The notes: generated by a model from the letters alone, not told the origin. DNA of 64,000 bases from Chamaea fasciata (GCA_029207755.1 JARCOQ010000003.1:41188144-41252143); one strand, 5' to 3'. Numbered from the stretch's first letter, positions 50,165-62,307 are shown. Numbers and translations are program-made.

Positions 50165-50350
50165 TGGTAGGAACACTGTAACTGGTTGTCCAGAGAGGTG
50201 ATAAATGCCCCAACCCTGGAAACACTCAAGATAAAGCTGTGTGACATTCTGATTAACCTGATATAGTTGAAGATGTTCTTGCTCATTACAGGAGGGCTGG
50301 TCTAAGTGCCTTTTAAAGGTTCCCTTCAACACAAACTATTCTGTAATTTG
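50165..50350 (+). mobile_element. Old CR1 LINE 3' fragment, sense
   Basis: A diverged CR1 tail. It keeps 'GGTTGTCCAGAGAGGTGATA', 'CCCAACCCTGGAAACACTCA', 'GGAGGGCTGGTCTAAGTGCC', 'TTCCCTTCAACACAAACTAT' and a worn terminus 'TATTCTGTAATTTG' near 50338-50351. The high divergence points to an ancient CR1 subfamily. The left edge is approximate. Confidence 0.85.
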
Positions 50351-50781
50351 TATGAGCCTCCTTGAACCTAAAAGGAGTGTGAGACCAACAGTGTTTCAAA
50401 GTCCATGCCTTCAGATAAAACTAAAATGTCTGCACATAAATATGTGCAGGATTGGTTTTTATAGCAGAGGACTTATGCCTCTACACAAAGTCTGGATGAG
50501 TGAAGGAAGAGGAAATTTGCACCATGAAATAGTAAAGTAAAAATAACACAATTTGTTGTCCTCAGCAGCATCAGTAATGGCTGAAGCGCCATGCCTTCAC
50601 TGGGGGCAGTAATTTCAGGTAATTATCCACTAAATACTTTCTCTCATGAGCATGAGCCAGGTAGAGCAAGTGAAATTAAAATAACAACTTCTTTGGCAGT
50701 GAATATATAACCTAGGAGCCAAATCAGCAGGCAACCCACTTTCTCTACCCTCTGGAATCATTACTGATCTGATTAACAGAA
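50351..50781. other. Unannotated spacer
   Basis: Short AT-rich stretch between two repeats, nothing recognised. Confidence 0.5.

Positions 50782-50850
<69 letters not shown>
50782..50850 (+). repeat. (AAT)n microsatellite, about 23 units
   Basis: An uninterrupted AAT trinucleotide array of 69 bases. Perfect arrays of this length are usually length-polymorphic between individuals. The minus strand reads as a poly-tyrosine frame, which is an artefact of the repeat. Confidence 0.97.
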
Positions 50851-50851
<1 letters not shown>

Positions 50852-51109
50852 GGAAGGGCTGGAGGTAGTTTGGAGCACAGGATCAGAATGCAGTGTGATA
50901 GTGGCCAATTGGAAAAATGAGCTGTAATGAAGGATCCAGCAAACCTAGGGGATGGATATGAGTCAGTAATGCCACATATCTGTGGACAAACTGAATAGCA
51001 CAGTAGAATGCCAAATTGTGAGAGCCATATTTAAGAGGCACCAAGCCATGCCTTCACCCTACACAGCACTGGCACAGCACATACTGGTGTAAACTTTTGA
51101 GAGCACTGC
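50851..51109. other. Unannotated spacer, possibly CR1-derived
   Basis: Sequence between the microsatellite and the next CR1 block. Parts may be decayed CR1 5' sequence, but I cannot align it by eye. Confidence 0.4.
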
Positions 51110-51515
51110 ACTGCCAGAAAGAATACGGGACTACAGGAAGTTCAGAAAACAGCAAAAATTAACAGAGGTCTAGAAAACATGACCTTTGAAAACAGATCGA
51201 ATGACCTGCCTTTGTTTAAAGTAGAAAAGAGAAGTCTGAGAGGAGACATGATAACAACTATCAAGCATGTAGAGCATTGCTAAAGCAAGAAGGTAATGAA
51301 TTATCCTCTGTACCCAATGGATTAAGACAGAGAATAATGGGTTTAAATTGCACTGAGGGGATTTCTCCCCTGGGAAGGCTGTGAAACCTCTGTCACCAGA
51401 GGTTTTGAGGAACAATTTTGACAAACATCTTTCATGAATGGCTGAGAAGTAAATGCTTTGAGCTTGTGGGCTGGTCTTTGGAGATGTCATCCCAGGGGGT
51501 CTTCTGTGACTGGAT
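51110..51515 (+). mobile_element. Old CR1 LINE fragment, sense
   Basis: A diverged CR1 segment with the conserved order 'AGGAAGTTCAGAAAACAGC', 'GTCTGAGAGGAGACATGATA', 'ACAACTATCAAGC', 'AAGAAGGTAATGAATTATC' and 'AATGGGTTTAAATTGCACTG'. It belongs to the older CR1 type whose middle block reads GGAGACATGATAACA, and the 3' octamer terminus is lost. With the fragment at 50165-50350 it could represent two independent insertions, since both are sense but cover overlapping parts of the element. Confidence 0.82.
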
Positions 51516-53416
51516 GACAGAAGCAAGCTAATTGTCATATTATTTTACAATACTTCTGTGCTTTGGAACACATTTTCGTCCAGCAAAACTAAAACAAAGA
51601 AATCAAAAACTCTCTCTTGTTTGGACAGAAGGGAAGGCATGAGTTCATTTGTTTACATTAACTAAGACAGTGGAAATATTTAATTGTGGTTCACTTCAGA
51701 CACAACATAAAACCAGTCTGGAAGGTCTTAATCTGGGAATGGAATGTATATTGCTTTGTTTAATCAAATTCAACATAGCTATAAATCTAATTTATGCCAC
51801 ATAATTTACTCTGTTTGGTCTGTATCTTCCTTTAATAACATTCAGTTTTCATGAAAAGATATATATAAGACCTTTACCACTAATTTTTGAAAGACTGTGG
51901 GGGGCTTTTTTAGTTAGAGACTATATTCCCAACAAGCATAAAGATTTAACATAAACTGGTAAACATAGGACATCACTGACTTCTGAAGGCCTTCACAGGT
52001 GGATCCAGCTTTCAGACTCTATACCATTTTGTCACCAAAAATTTGTTATTAACACAAGTATACTGTTTCCCCTTTAAGGTTATTAAAATGCTTGAGACAG
52101 TCTGCTCCTAGCAGCACCTTGTTCACAAAAATAAGCAGAATTGTTCTGGCTTTGATGAAGTGCAGAATTCTGAAGAGCAGAATTTGGCTTAAGTGATCAT
52201 GGGAATGCTGGTGGGTAGAAGACCTATGTAGAAAATAAGATAAAAAGCAGTATCTCCCAGAACAACATCTTACATTGTCCTTAAAAGAGATTTCACTTTC
52301 AAACCTGCAAGGATTTCAGGGAAGGTCCGAGTTTAGTCTTTAGTTTCTATTGCTCCATGTTTTTGGACTGCCAGTCATGCATTGAAGCAAAGCATCCTAA
52401 ATTAGATTTTAACAGAAATTTCCTACTACTTCATTTTTATTTATTAGGCATGTGCTAATTTTTTTTTATAACAGCTTTATGTATTTTTATTGCTATTTTC
52501 TCTCTCTGCAACAAAATACATGAGACAAATAGATGCATTCATTTTTTAAAAGGGAAAATTAGGCCACAACACAGTACTGAAAAGACAATTTGGTATGAAT
52601 AACTGAAAAAATAATGGAAGAAATAAAAGAATAAGTGCTGCTGACTACCTCAAGATATTCCAGGATTATATAACTTTGTATCTAAATGCAGTCATCATGT
52701 ATAACTAAAAGCAATATAGTCTCGGAGAATATATCCAAAAAGCATTTCTTTCATGGTGAATTATTGAAATAGAAAAGGCCAAGAGAAAGCAGAGTTTGTG
52801 GGCTTGCTCTTCCCCTCCTCCTAGTGTTGCAACCCAAGTTTGCCCATATATTTGATTCTATACAGAAAACTGGGTAGCACCTGATATTTTGCAATCAACT
52901 TAATGCCAAACAGTTTTTAACAGCATCTGCTTCTGAACAGTGCTGGCCACCCCGCTGTGCTTTCTGACCTTTAAAGCAACAGGAAAAAAACCTGCTGCGT
53001 AAATTCATTTTAAGAACTCTGTGGCATTTGGTAGATGTTCAGCTGGGAAAGTCCCCCACATAACAGCACACAGCAAGTCACAAAAACACCCTTCTTTCTG
53101 CAGCATATAGGACATTCAAGGACAGATGACAGGGCAGATATTTAATGAAACTAGATTATTCTTCTGCCAGCTGTTTCCCTCACATATTGCTACATATTCC
53201 TTCAAAGCAAGACTTATCATTTTCTTAAGCTATTTGGGAGTTATATTATACTCACTCTTTTTTTCCTAAAAGCAGTCTGAAAGCATACTCAAAATTCCCT
53301 AAAATGGCCTGTTAATTATTTACACTTGTTTGTGTCAATTTCTTTAGATGAAACACGCTATCCACCTTAGCAAACCAGGAGTCTTTCCTATCTGCTTTTG
53401 GGACTTTCTAATTTTG
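51516..53416. other. Unannotated AT-rich DNA
   Basis: No recognised gene or repeat. Open frames are short and unsupported. Confidence 0.5.
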
Positions 53417-53465
53417 AATAGCTTTGTCCTTAGGACAGAAATAGCTATTCTGTCCTTAGGACAGA
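53417..53465. repeat. Tandem duplicated unit with embedded palindrome
   Basis: The 13-base near-palindrome TGTCCTTAGGACA occurs twice, at 53425-53437 and 53451-53463, each preceded by AATAGCT and followed by GA. The simplest reading is a tandem duplication of a unit AATAGCT..TGTCCTTAGGACAGA with a small size difference between copies. Because each copy is self-complementary and the spacer contains AATAGCTATT, the whole block is close to an inverted repeat as well. Confidence 0.8.
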
Positions 53466-53604
53466 CTGTCAGGTTTGCCTTTTAAAAACACAAAGGTATA
53501 GATGGTACTTCTCTGGATACACCCTTATGACTTTAACTCTTTAGTAATTAAGTATGCCCTCCTGTGTCCTTCTGTCAAAGAGATCTCAGAATGATTATGA
53601 TTAT

Positions 53605-53679
53605 GAAAATTCTAGTGATTATGAAAATTCTAAATGTAATATTATAAGATTTAGAAATTTCATAATCACTAGAATTTTC
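53605..53679. repeat. 31-bp near-perfect inverted repeat
   Basis: The left arm (53605-53635) and right arm (53649-53679) are reverse complements over 31 bases with a single mismatch. They surround a 13-base loop, GTAATATTATAAG. The left side also contains the 16-mer GATTATGAAAATTCTA twice as a direct repeat (53599-53614 and 53617-53632), so the block has two direct copies and one inverted copy of nearly the same sequence. The stem is long enough to form a stable hairpin as RNA. No known MITE terminal motif or flanking TA duplication is evident. Confidence 0.9.
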
Positions 53680-56600
53680 ACCATCCATTTTTCCTCCTAT
53701 TTGCCATTAGAAAATCTTCTTTCAAGCACTTAACTTTACCAAACTTGAAGTGTGTCAGCTAAACTTTTCCATTCTCAAAACCACAAGCATTCAAGCATTT
53801 ATGAGGAGTCCAGGGGGGATTTTTTTCTTTTTTTAACATGGAAAAAATTATAGTGAATTTCCATTTGAAAAGTTCTAGTGACTGAGTGGTAGGGCAGATT
53901 CTCTGCCTCCCCTGAGGGAAAAAGGGGTTAACACATTCTTGGGCTATGGAAGAGCTTCACATCTGCAAAGGCTGAACAGAAGAATGTCTCTATTCAGCAT
54001 GGATTGATGATGCTGTGGTCATGGCCAAAATGCCCCATGGAGCTTCTCTATCCAGAAAAAGTCCTTGATAAACTTAAACAGAAAGGAGCACACAGCTGAG
54101 TCTCACTTTAAAAAAAGAGAGACAATACATTATGTTTGGAAGAAGAGTTCCTCCTTCAGAGATCAAACTAGCTCGGTGTTAGGAAGGGTTTTGACTGGGT
54201 AATAACTGCAGTTAGTTCTAGAAGGTAAGAGACCTAGAAAATTGAAGTATTTCCTTTTTTTTTTCAGTCCAGTGGGGATTGTGAGAACCTCCATGCTCGC
54301 CGCAAGAATTCATAGTTTTTCTAAATGTGCCCTCTGCCTTAAGCCTGAGAATATTACTCCTCTGTCATAAAAATGTGGTGCTTTTCTTAAAAAAAGTAAT
54401 AATTACACTTCACACCTCTTCAGCAGATGTTTCAACCTCCCTGGAGAGTCAGTCAATACTAAGTTGCAACTCATGGCTCAGAAACACTTGCAAATAGCAG
54501 TTATGTTCTGTATTTGATAGTGACTCTTGATGTGGAATTCAGAGCACACAGATGAGAAAATTAGCTAAATTAAGTTTGAAGAAGACCTTCCTGAGGATCC
54601 CTGTGGTGGAAATTAAAATTTAAATTTTGCTGATAATTTGTGAGTGTAGCATACCAGCATTTAGCCACAACATGGAGGATGATTTCTTCGTTAATCTGAT
54701 TTTAAACTGGAAAAGTACTTAAAACTATTGAAGCAAATTATTCCACATTTGCTTTGATCACACAAAACATGATTCTGATATTCAGAGTACTGATGAGTAT
54801 GATCTGGCTGCACTACACTCCTATAGTCATTGATGAGACCATTGTGTTCTAGAGAATACCTGGATATGATACAGTATATCCTACCAGTGTATGACTTTGC
54901 TCAGCAAAAAACTGCTAAATCCTTTACAAAAGAATGTTTAATGAAAACTTAACAACTTATAGAAATAACTTGATCTACTTATACTAAATAGTACATGCAT
55001 AAATTAAGGACATCTATTTAAACATTCTTTACAGTACTGAAAATTTTCTGGCTTTACTAATTGGTATTAAAGTGGGGGAAATAACTCCTTTTAACACCAA
55101 TAAAATAATTCCTGGCAAATTTACTTTGAAAAGGCAGCAGAGTTTTGCAAGGAAAAAAAAACTCTGTCTCCTTTCACCAGTCACATACATGCTCACTACT
55201 CTTAGCTAAAGTCAATGAAGAGTGAGAATGTCCAGCCTAAAAACAAAAGGTTGTCTAAAAAGTCTTCTCCAAGAGCAAGACAAGTAACCTAGGAAGAATA
55301 CAAGAAATTAATTTTTTTTCTGATAATTTTATTTTCATATTAACATTTTTGAAAATATTTAACAGTTTTGAAAATCTAAAAGACAGAAATAGTTTATTTT
55401 AAAGAGAAGATATTTATCACATATTCCCTAAGAAATTAATAGAATGTAGTATAAATAGTAAACCAGTAAAATTCTGCCTTTAAACAACATCCATGCTGTT
55501 TCCAGTAACTCCAAAGAAGTATAACAGAAGGACTATAATGGATTTTCAGACAGACATACAATTCTTCCTTCTTTCAGATTAATTTAAAAATTTGTCACAA
55601 ACAGATCTAGCATTAAAAATGGAACACTTTTTATTTTACTTGCACTTTCAGTCTAGACTAAAGTGGTCCCTGTCTGGCAAAGCACCACAGAATGCACCTA
55701 ACTATAAGAACCCAAGAAGACCTTTGAAAGCCACTTCTCTGGTGATTTGCTAGAATGAAGTCAGAATGAGTAGTGTCCTCCTTTTCGTGATCTTTCCCCC
55801 TCATTTTTGCAATAAAGGTAACAGCCTGTACAACAGAAAAACTTTGATAACAGCTTGGGGAGCTTCCTGAAAACAAAATCAGAAGAAAACTGTAGTTTAA
55901 AAGGGAATATTATGCCACTTGCTTCTGGCCAGTTACCAGGCTCCTTTCTCTCAGCAAGTCATTATTCTTAGAGTACCACAGCCAAAGCTCCACAGGCTGG
56001 CCAGTATCAGGGTAGAAACAATCGGAGTTTGCCATCCAAGGTGGCTGTGGTGAGCTGCAGTTCAAAAGAAAAGAACATATGGCTTTAATGAAGATCTTTC
56101 CAGTAAGCACAGTTTGCTTTAAAGCAACAAACCAAATGAAGATCATTAAGATGATATTTAAATAACTTCTATGTTAAGAGGTCCAGAATTCATTAAAAAA
56201 AAATAATAACCCATAGACTCTTCTCAACCAAGCTAATCTGAAAATTCCATTTCACTTAGATTTTTCTTTTCCAACTATTTTCAAATTTGTGTCAACATCC
56301 GCTAACACATCAACAGTCTGTAAAACTGAAGCATATGTTAAAACCACATAGAAATTCAAACAGAATTCACTGTGTATGACTCAAGGGGGGAATATGGAAG
56401 AAATAAGAAAATGAGCTGGAATAAATGAAGATGGAAAATACTGTGAATTAAATCAGGCATACCAACAAATACAGTCTTCTGATTTTTATTGGTGTTAAGT
56501 GTAGAGTAAGAATTTCCTTTGTAAGAAAGTATACTGAAAAATTTTATGAAGAGGCAAGTCTTGAAGATATTGCATAAAGAGTCTCCAGCTGCATTAGCTT

Positions 56601-57213
56601 TCTTTCACCAGGCTGAGAAAATTTCATTATAAAATAAGAGGCAATACTATTTTCTGCACTTACTCCTACAAACAAGCACTTGAAAACCCGCTGTATGTCA
56701 GAAAGGGATGATCTTCAAATGACACCACTGATTAGTTATTAAAAATTCAAGGTGTTTACTCCTTGCATATTAGGATTTACAGTTATTTCTCAGCAGTGAT
56801 AAAAAAATCTCAAGGGCTGGAACCAAACAGGCATCTCAAGTTCTGACAGTTCATTTGGTTAACCTCTTGCATCCTCATTTTTCTTGATCTGTTCTTTCTT
56901 TGATACATTGACGCATTTGTTTTATTCCTCTGGATAAAGGAACTCTGTGGTCAATAAATAATTTTCTTGGGTTCATATTCCCTTCTTCAATATCTCCAAT
57001 AATCAATTCTTCTGATCTCTTATAAGTGTTATTTTCTAAGACAGTGACTCATATTCCCTTATTTATTTTTTCTTACTCTCACTTACATAACCTGAAAGTA
57101 TAGAATATCCAGAACCACACAATCTAATTTCTCCAACTCTACTTTTTATAGCTATCCAAGGTAATATACTTCCAAAGACTTTCAATATGTCTGTATCTAG
57201 CTCTGCAACTTAC
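53680..57213. other. Unannotated AT-rich DNA
   Basis: Contains two minus-strand open frames in the same short region (55910-56146 and 55658-55876), each preceded on the minus strand by a fair acceptor-like site (before 56054 and 55866). No good donor separates them and no family is recognised, so they are not called as genes. Otherwise strongly AT-rich, especially 54900-55650. Confidence 0.45.
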
Positions 57214-57787
57214 TGTTGCGTTTTTGTTTAACCCCAGTCAGCAACTAAGCACCACACAACCACTTGCTTACTCACTTGCTCTACCCTAAGCAGGATGGGG
57301 CAGAGAATCAGAAGAATAAACGTGAGAAAGAGTATGGGTTGAGATGAAGACAGTTTAACAGGACACAAAAGGAAGAAAATAACAATAATGTTAATGATAA
57401 CAATAATGATGAAAGAATTATAATATACAAGCCAAGTGATGCACAATGCTCACCACTCACTGGCCGATGGCTAGACACTTCACAAGCAGATGCACTAAGC
57501 CAGCTTTCCCCTCAGTTTATATACACTTAGCATGATATCACATGGTACAGAATATCCCTTTGGCCAGTTTGAGTCATCTGTCCTGGCTGTGTCCCTCACA
57601 ACTTCTCCTGCCCTTCCAGCCTTCTTGCTGGCAGAGCAGTAGAAGCTAAAAAATTCTTGACTTGGTAGAGACACGACTTGGCAACAACTGAAACATCAGT
57701 GTGTTATCAACATTATTCTCATAGTAAATCCAAAACACATCAGCTACTAGGAAGAAAATTAACTCTGTCCTTGCCAAAACCAGGACA
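57214..57787 (-). mobile_element. Solo LTR of an avian endogenous retrovirus
   Basis: A 574-base LTR in antisense orientation, bounded by TG...CA. On the minus strand it begins TGTCCTGGTTTTGGC at 57787 and ends GGGGTTAAAC...GCAACA at 57214. I recognise this bird LTR by its start, the GATAACAC..TGATG block, the GTCATATGG-like ATGTGATATCA region, and the end with 'GGTGCTTAGTTGCTGACTGG'. The polyadenylation signal has decayed (plus TTTAAC near 57354-57359). No internal retroviral sequence lies beside it, so it is a solo LTR left by LTR-LTR recombination. The five bases either side (CTTAC and TATTG) do not match, so the target duplication has decayed or been lost. A class III (ERVL-like) origin is likely but rests on memory. 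Confidence 0.85.
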
Positions 57788-59239
57788 TATTGGAAAGATG
57801 ATGTAAATGTAAAACACCTGAGTAGCATGTCCTTTCTAAATTTCTGTAGCCATTTATTGTGAGCACAAAAAAAGAAAAAAAAAGTCTTTATCATTATTTC
57901 ATGTAATCAAAAGAAAACTAACGCAACCTGAGAAATAAGAGATTAATTCCATTTTATTATAGGAGATAATGTAGAAACTCTTTTTACCTTTCAATTTAAA
58001 ATATAATAATTTTAAAGGAAATGAAGTTTTACAACACCTAAGGAGGTGATCTTGTCCATCTTCCTGCTCTAGGTGAAAATAACAAAACATCAGATGAGCT
58101 TAGATATGACTTCGTCTGGCTAAGTCTTGAAAAATTTCAATGAAATTTCCCAATTTATTCCAGTGTTTAAGTGCCTTTATAGTTGTCTTACAGTTTTTTC
58201 CCTAATGTCTGACCTGAACCTCAAAAACTGCAAGGCGTGGTCAATCCTCTTACGATAACCTCTGACAGTACTGAAAAATAGCTTTGCTTCTACCTGCTAA
58301 ATGTATTCACTACGCTGCTATTGCATTCTGCTTTCAGGGACCTTCTGTTTTCATTAATCATAAAAAAATTATCTTTCTACTCTAACTAACCACCTCCACA
58401 CTTCTGGCAGCACCAAACCATTCACTGAATTGTTGGCTGAACTAAAAACACCCACCTTCTGGCTTCAAGATCCCTCCTTGCTGTTCATATGCTCTAAACT
58501 GTTGTCTCTCAAGTCCTTCTTCCTGTCCCCTTTCTCTTACTTTTTCCACCTGTTTTCCCTGGCAGTTGATAAAATGAGGTTGATCTTTGACTGCATTCTC
58601 CTGAGAAGTGGTACACTCAATATCTTGAACATATATCCAATATGTTCATCCAACTCAATATCCATGAACAAAAGGAATTATATCTATATACAGAGACAGT
58701 AGTTTTTATTTAGCCCAACCAATGCTTTAAAAGCCTAACAAAAAATAAAGCAACAACTAGACAGTTAACACTCATAACACACAAAATGCCTAATTATTAA
58801 AGAAAGATTTCATAAAAATAGAGGGTTTGATGGAGTCAATTAGTCATTAGCATCCTGGGTTCTTTCAGTGTTAATGGTGATTTTCGTCCTCAGAATTAGT
58901 TCTTTCTTGAGTTATATATTTAGGCATTTTATGAGTTAATGTAAGCTAGCTCTGCTCTGGCTGAATGGTTTGAAAGCCTGTTAGCACACTAAGTTCATTT
59001 TCTGGTTTGACATTGTCAGAGACAAGCCCAAAATGCACCCTCACTAAGGATACAGCAATGAGAAGTGAAGTGGGATAAGTAGAAGCTACTGGGAGATTCA
59101 AAAGCACATTTTTGATCCAAATTCAATTGCTAATACACACTCACAGGGCGTCCAGTTTAGCCTTCAGATTTTAGAATAAATTCCTATGCCTGACAGCTGA
59201 AAAAGCATATTCACTTATGTAAGTGGCATACTTAGTATA
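57788..59239. other. Unannotated AT-rich DNA
   Basis: No recognised gene or repeat. The frame at 58430-58702 (plus) is hydrophobic and unsupported. Confidence 0.5.
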
Positions 59240-59368
59240 ATGACAGAATATGCTGAGTTGGAAGGGTCTCACAAGGATAACTGAGTTCAACTCCTGGTCC
59301 TGCACTGTCCCTAGGAGTCACACCATGTGTCCAAGAGCATTGTCCAAATGCTTCTTGAACTCTGCCAG
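59240..59368 (-). mobile_element. CR1 LINE 3' end, antisense, short
   Basis: A 5'-truncated CR1 tail on the minus strand. The plus strand reads 'GAATATGCTGAGTTGGAAGG', 'GAGTTCAACTCCTGGTCCTG', 'CACACCATGTGTCCAAGAGC' and 'CAAATGCTTCTTGAACTCTG', the reverse complement of the CR1 branch ending CCCTTCCAACTCAGCATATTC. The element's 3' terminus is at about 59240 and only about 130 bases remain. Confidence 0.88.
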
Positions 59369-61779
59369 ATTTGTGTTATATTTTAGGCAATATAGAAATT
59401 TTAGTTAATAGTGTAATAGCAATATAAGAACAGAAGAAAGCTAATTGCAATTTGTATTAACACAGAGAATGAGTTACTAAAAATCTAGCCTGTAGGACCC
59501 TTGAAATTCTTGATTTATCACACTTAAGAGCTATTAAAATTGATTAATAGTGTTCTCAACTGTATTCAGAATCCATAGAAACCTCAATAAGATTTTTTAA
59601 ATGTTTAACTTATGCCTATATTACATTTCCAAATAATGCAAGCATGTTACTTCATTCAAACCCCTCAGCTCCCAAACATGTTACTCCAAAACTATGTTAA
59701 CATTATATTTGAAATCTCTATAGTAGTTAAATCAATATACTACTCACCATTAAAAAAGAAAAAAAAAACCAAAACAAAACAAACTCCCAAACTAATTACG
59801 TCTTACTATTATGTATTCAAATCTTGGCAACAGTCCTGGGAATAATTTGACCTATGTAAAGGTTTCCCATGGGACAAACACTAAAACATTATGAAATATT
59901 ATAAAAGTGTGGACTATTTTCTATATTGATGGATATATGCAGGAAGAAAAGATCTTCAAGTAGGACAGAGGAGAAGATTGAAATTCTGTGCATTTTAAAG
60001 CCTTTTACAAAAAATTCAAGCTTTTAAAAGTACCTATGACATTTGGCACCAGAATGGGGAGGAGAAAAAGTCCTTGAACACAGCTCTCTTCTACTTCATG
60101 GTCTGCACAACATATTGAAGTTGATTGGATATTTAAGCTAAACCAGTGACATGAAGTGTTGGAAGTGTTGCCAGTTAACAGTATGATTTTCAAGACATTG
60201 TCTACTGCATAATTTTTTTATATTAACACAATGTATATATTTTTCTAGAATTACCTTTGGTTGGAGGGAAATTTGTTTCTGTAGAGATATCACACAAAAA
60301 AAAAAACCAAACAAAAAACAACAAAAAAAACCACAAACAAGCAAACAAAGAAAAAAAAAAAATAACAAAAACCATGTTGCAAATTAGCGACCTGGATTTT
60401 TTTAAGCCACAAACACAAATAGTTGAATTTGTATAGAAATGCATCAAACTAATACCTAATATTGTGGATTAATATTTCACACAACACACATATGCATACA
60501 TATATATATATGTATATGTATACAGGGCAGGCTTCAAGACATGCTGTACTTCAGGACATAACAAGAATCAAAGCAATTTCAGCTGGTTTCTTGTTACAGG
60601 TACCTAACATCCTTTTGCTTTCTTTTAGTTAGTATAAGTATGCATAATATGCAAGTAGAGACACAGAAGTCCATTAACTGCACAGTAAAAATGTATCATC
60701 TGGCCAAAAGTCCAGTATCTAATCAGAACAGATGGGAATATACTTTTTAGGGCGTTAGTAGTTTCAGCTTTCACTATTCAAACTGTTCTATGAAAATAAG
60801 AGGCCACAAGTAGAACTAATGCACTTGAATTTTGCATTTGTTTCATAACTAGCAACAAGCAAGAGCAACAGGAAAAGGAGACATTATGGAAATGGATTTT
60901 ACTATAATTTTCCTGTTCAGAAAATAGAGTCTAAAGCAACATAGAATTCAACACCTTTACTCCTGAAGATCTATAGGCTTTACCAACTCTGATTCAAGTT
61001 TAAGCCAAGAACAGAAGACATGTAAGTAGGACTTTGGAAAGATTTGCTTTCTTGAAAGATGAGTGTTTAATTTGACAGTTGCACTCTTAAGCATTCAATC
61101 AGATCAAAGTCACATGGGTTTTTTTGCAGACAGAAGACAGAAGCTTTTTTTTCTAAAGATAGCTCTCTTATTGCAGAAATTAGAATTGAGGAGAAAATAT
61201 AAAAAACAGGTTGAGAGCTTTTAACCATAATTCCTTGAGGTGTATCATATGCACATAACCATATAGGGGTAAGTACATGTATTATCACTCAAGCTGAGGA
61301 CTTCAGTTTTTATAGTAACTGCAGATGACATGCTCACATTTTTCCTCCCACTATGCTCAGTGCATGGATAGGGTCGATCAGTTTGAGTGTCTCTAATTCC
61401 TGTATTTGATATGCTTTCCATATCAGAGGTGGCTTGCCTATCCAGATGCAAGATCGGAGGCTACCATGAATAAGACATTAGGCAGCTGTTAAAGGACCCA
61501 CTGATGATGTTTATATAGAGATGCTCTAGGTAGGCTTTTTGCCTTAAAGAGGAGAAAGTCTTTTCTAGAATTGATAGGAAGGATAATTGTATAGGAAGTC
61601 AAATTATTCAACAGATTTAAGTTGTAAGAGGAAAACAATGTCTCAAACATGGGAAGCTGGGGCTGAAGAGAGGCCAAGGAATAAAAACATTTTTCCCGAC
61701 AATGTATATGTGCAGAACCCCATCAAAATAATTATGAAAATGTAACAGATCCACCACATCCAGTATTTTCACTAGCCAC
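59369..61779. other. Unannotated AT-rich DNA with A/C-rich tracts
   Basis: Holds two A/C-rich low-complexity tracts (59750-59786 and 60295-60369) and a perfect 20-base AT palindrome, ATACATATATATATATGTAT (60496-60515). No recognised gene or transposon. The minus-strand frame reaching across 61617-61964 runs into the LTR and is not a gene. Confidence 0.5.
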
Positions 61780-62307
61780 TGCAGTGGTTTGAAAGCAAAA
61801 CAAATTAGATGCTCAAAGTCAGAGATACAATTTAATAGGAAGAAAGGAAAGAAAGTAAAATAGATGCAATAATACAAAAGACCACTGACAGAGTCAGAAT
61901 ACAACCTGAGCAGGGTGATGGAAGCAGTCCAGATGAGGTGGTCTTCCTGAAGCAGTGATCCCATAGAAAGCTCTGGTCCTCTAGGAATACAGTGGGTAAG
62001 GGCTGCTTGTACTGTCCCAAAACCCAGATTATATCCAGGTGAGAATGCTTGGTTCCTCCCCCTGGGCAGAGCATCTCACAGTGGGATGATGAGCCATGCA
62101 GGGGGTCCTTGATGGCCCATTAAACAGAGATAGCTCCCAGAGGGGGTTATCTATGAGTCATGCAGCAAGGCATTTGATGGGCCATTAGCAGAAGATGGCC
62201 CTGAGGGAGGGGGCTCGGGAAGAGCACTGCTCCAACAACTGGATTCAACAGTTCATTAAGATGGTGACAGAATACTTTGTGCACATCCTACACTTAAACC
62301 CAGGACA
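61780..62307 (-). mobile_element. Solo LTR of an avian endogenous retrovirus
   Basis: A 528-base LTR in antisense orientation with TG...CA ends. On the minus strand it starts TGTCCTGGGTTTAAGTG at 62307 and ends CTTTCAAACCACTGCA at 61780. An ATTAAA polyadenylation signal lies at plus 61831-61836, followed by a short R/U5-like tail, as expected near the 3' end. The 5-base flanks, GCCAC (61775-61779) and GTCAC (62308-62312), match at four of five positions, consistent with the 5-bp target duplication typical of ERVL-class insertions plus one mutation. No internal viral sequence adjoins it. It shares the TGTCCTGG start with the LTR at 57214-57787 but the bodies differ, so they are separate families. 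Confidence 0.85.

Noticed and set aside
50630..50908. Open frame with a long poly-tyrosine stretch
   Set aside because: The tyrosines are the reverse reading of the (AAT)n microsatellite.
51170..51538. 122-codon minus frame
   Set aside because: It lies antisense within an old CR1 fragment.
57214..62307. The LTRs at 57.2 and 61.8 kb as the two ends of one provirus
   Set aside because: They are the same orientation but different in sequence and length beyond the shared TGTCCTGG start, the DNA between them has no recognisable gag, pol or env and carries a CR1 fragment, and the 61.8-kb copy has its own flanking duplication.
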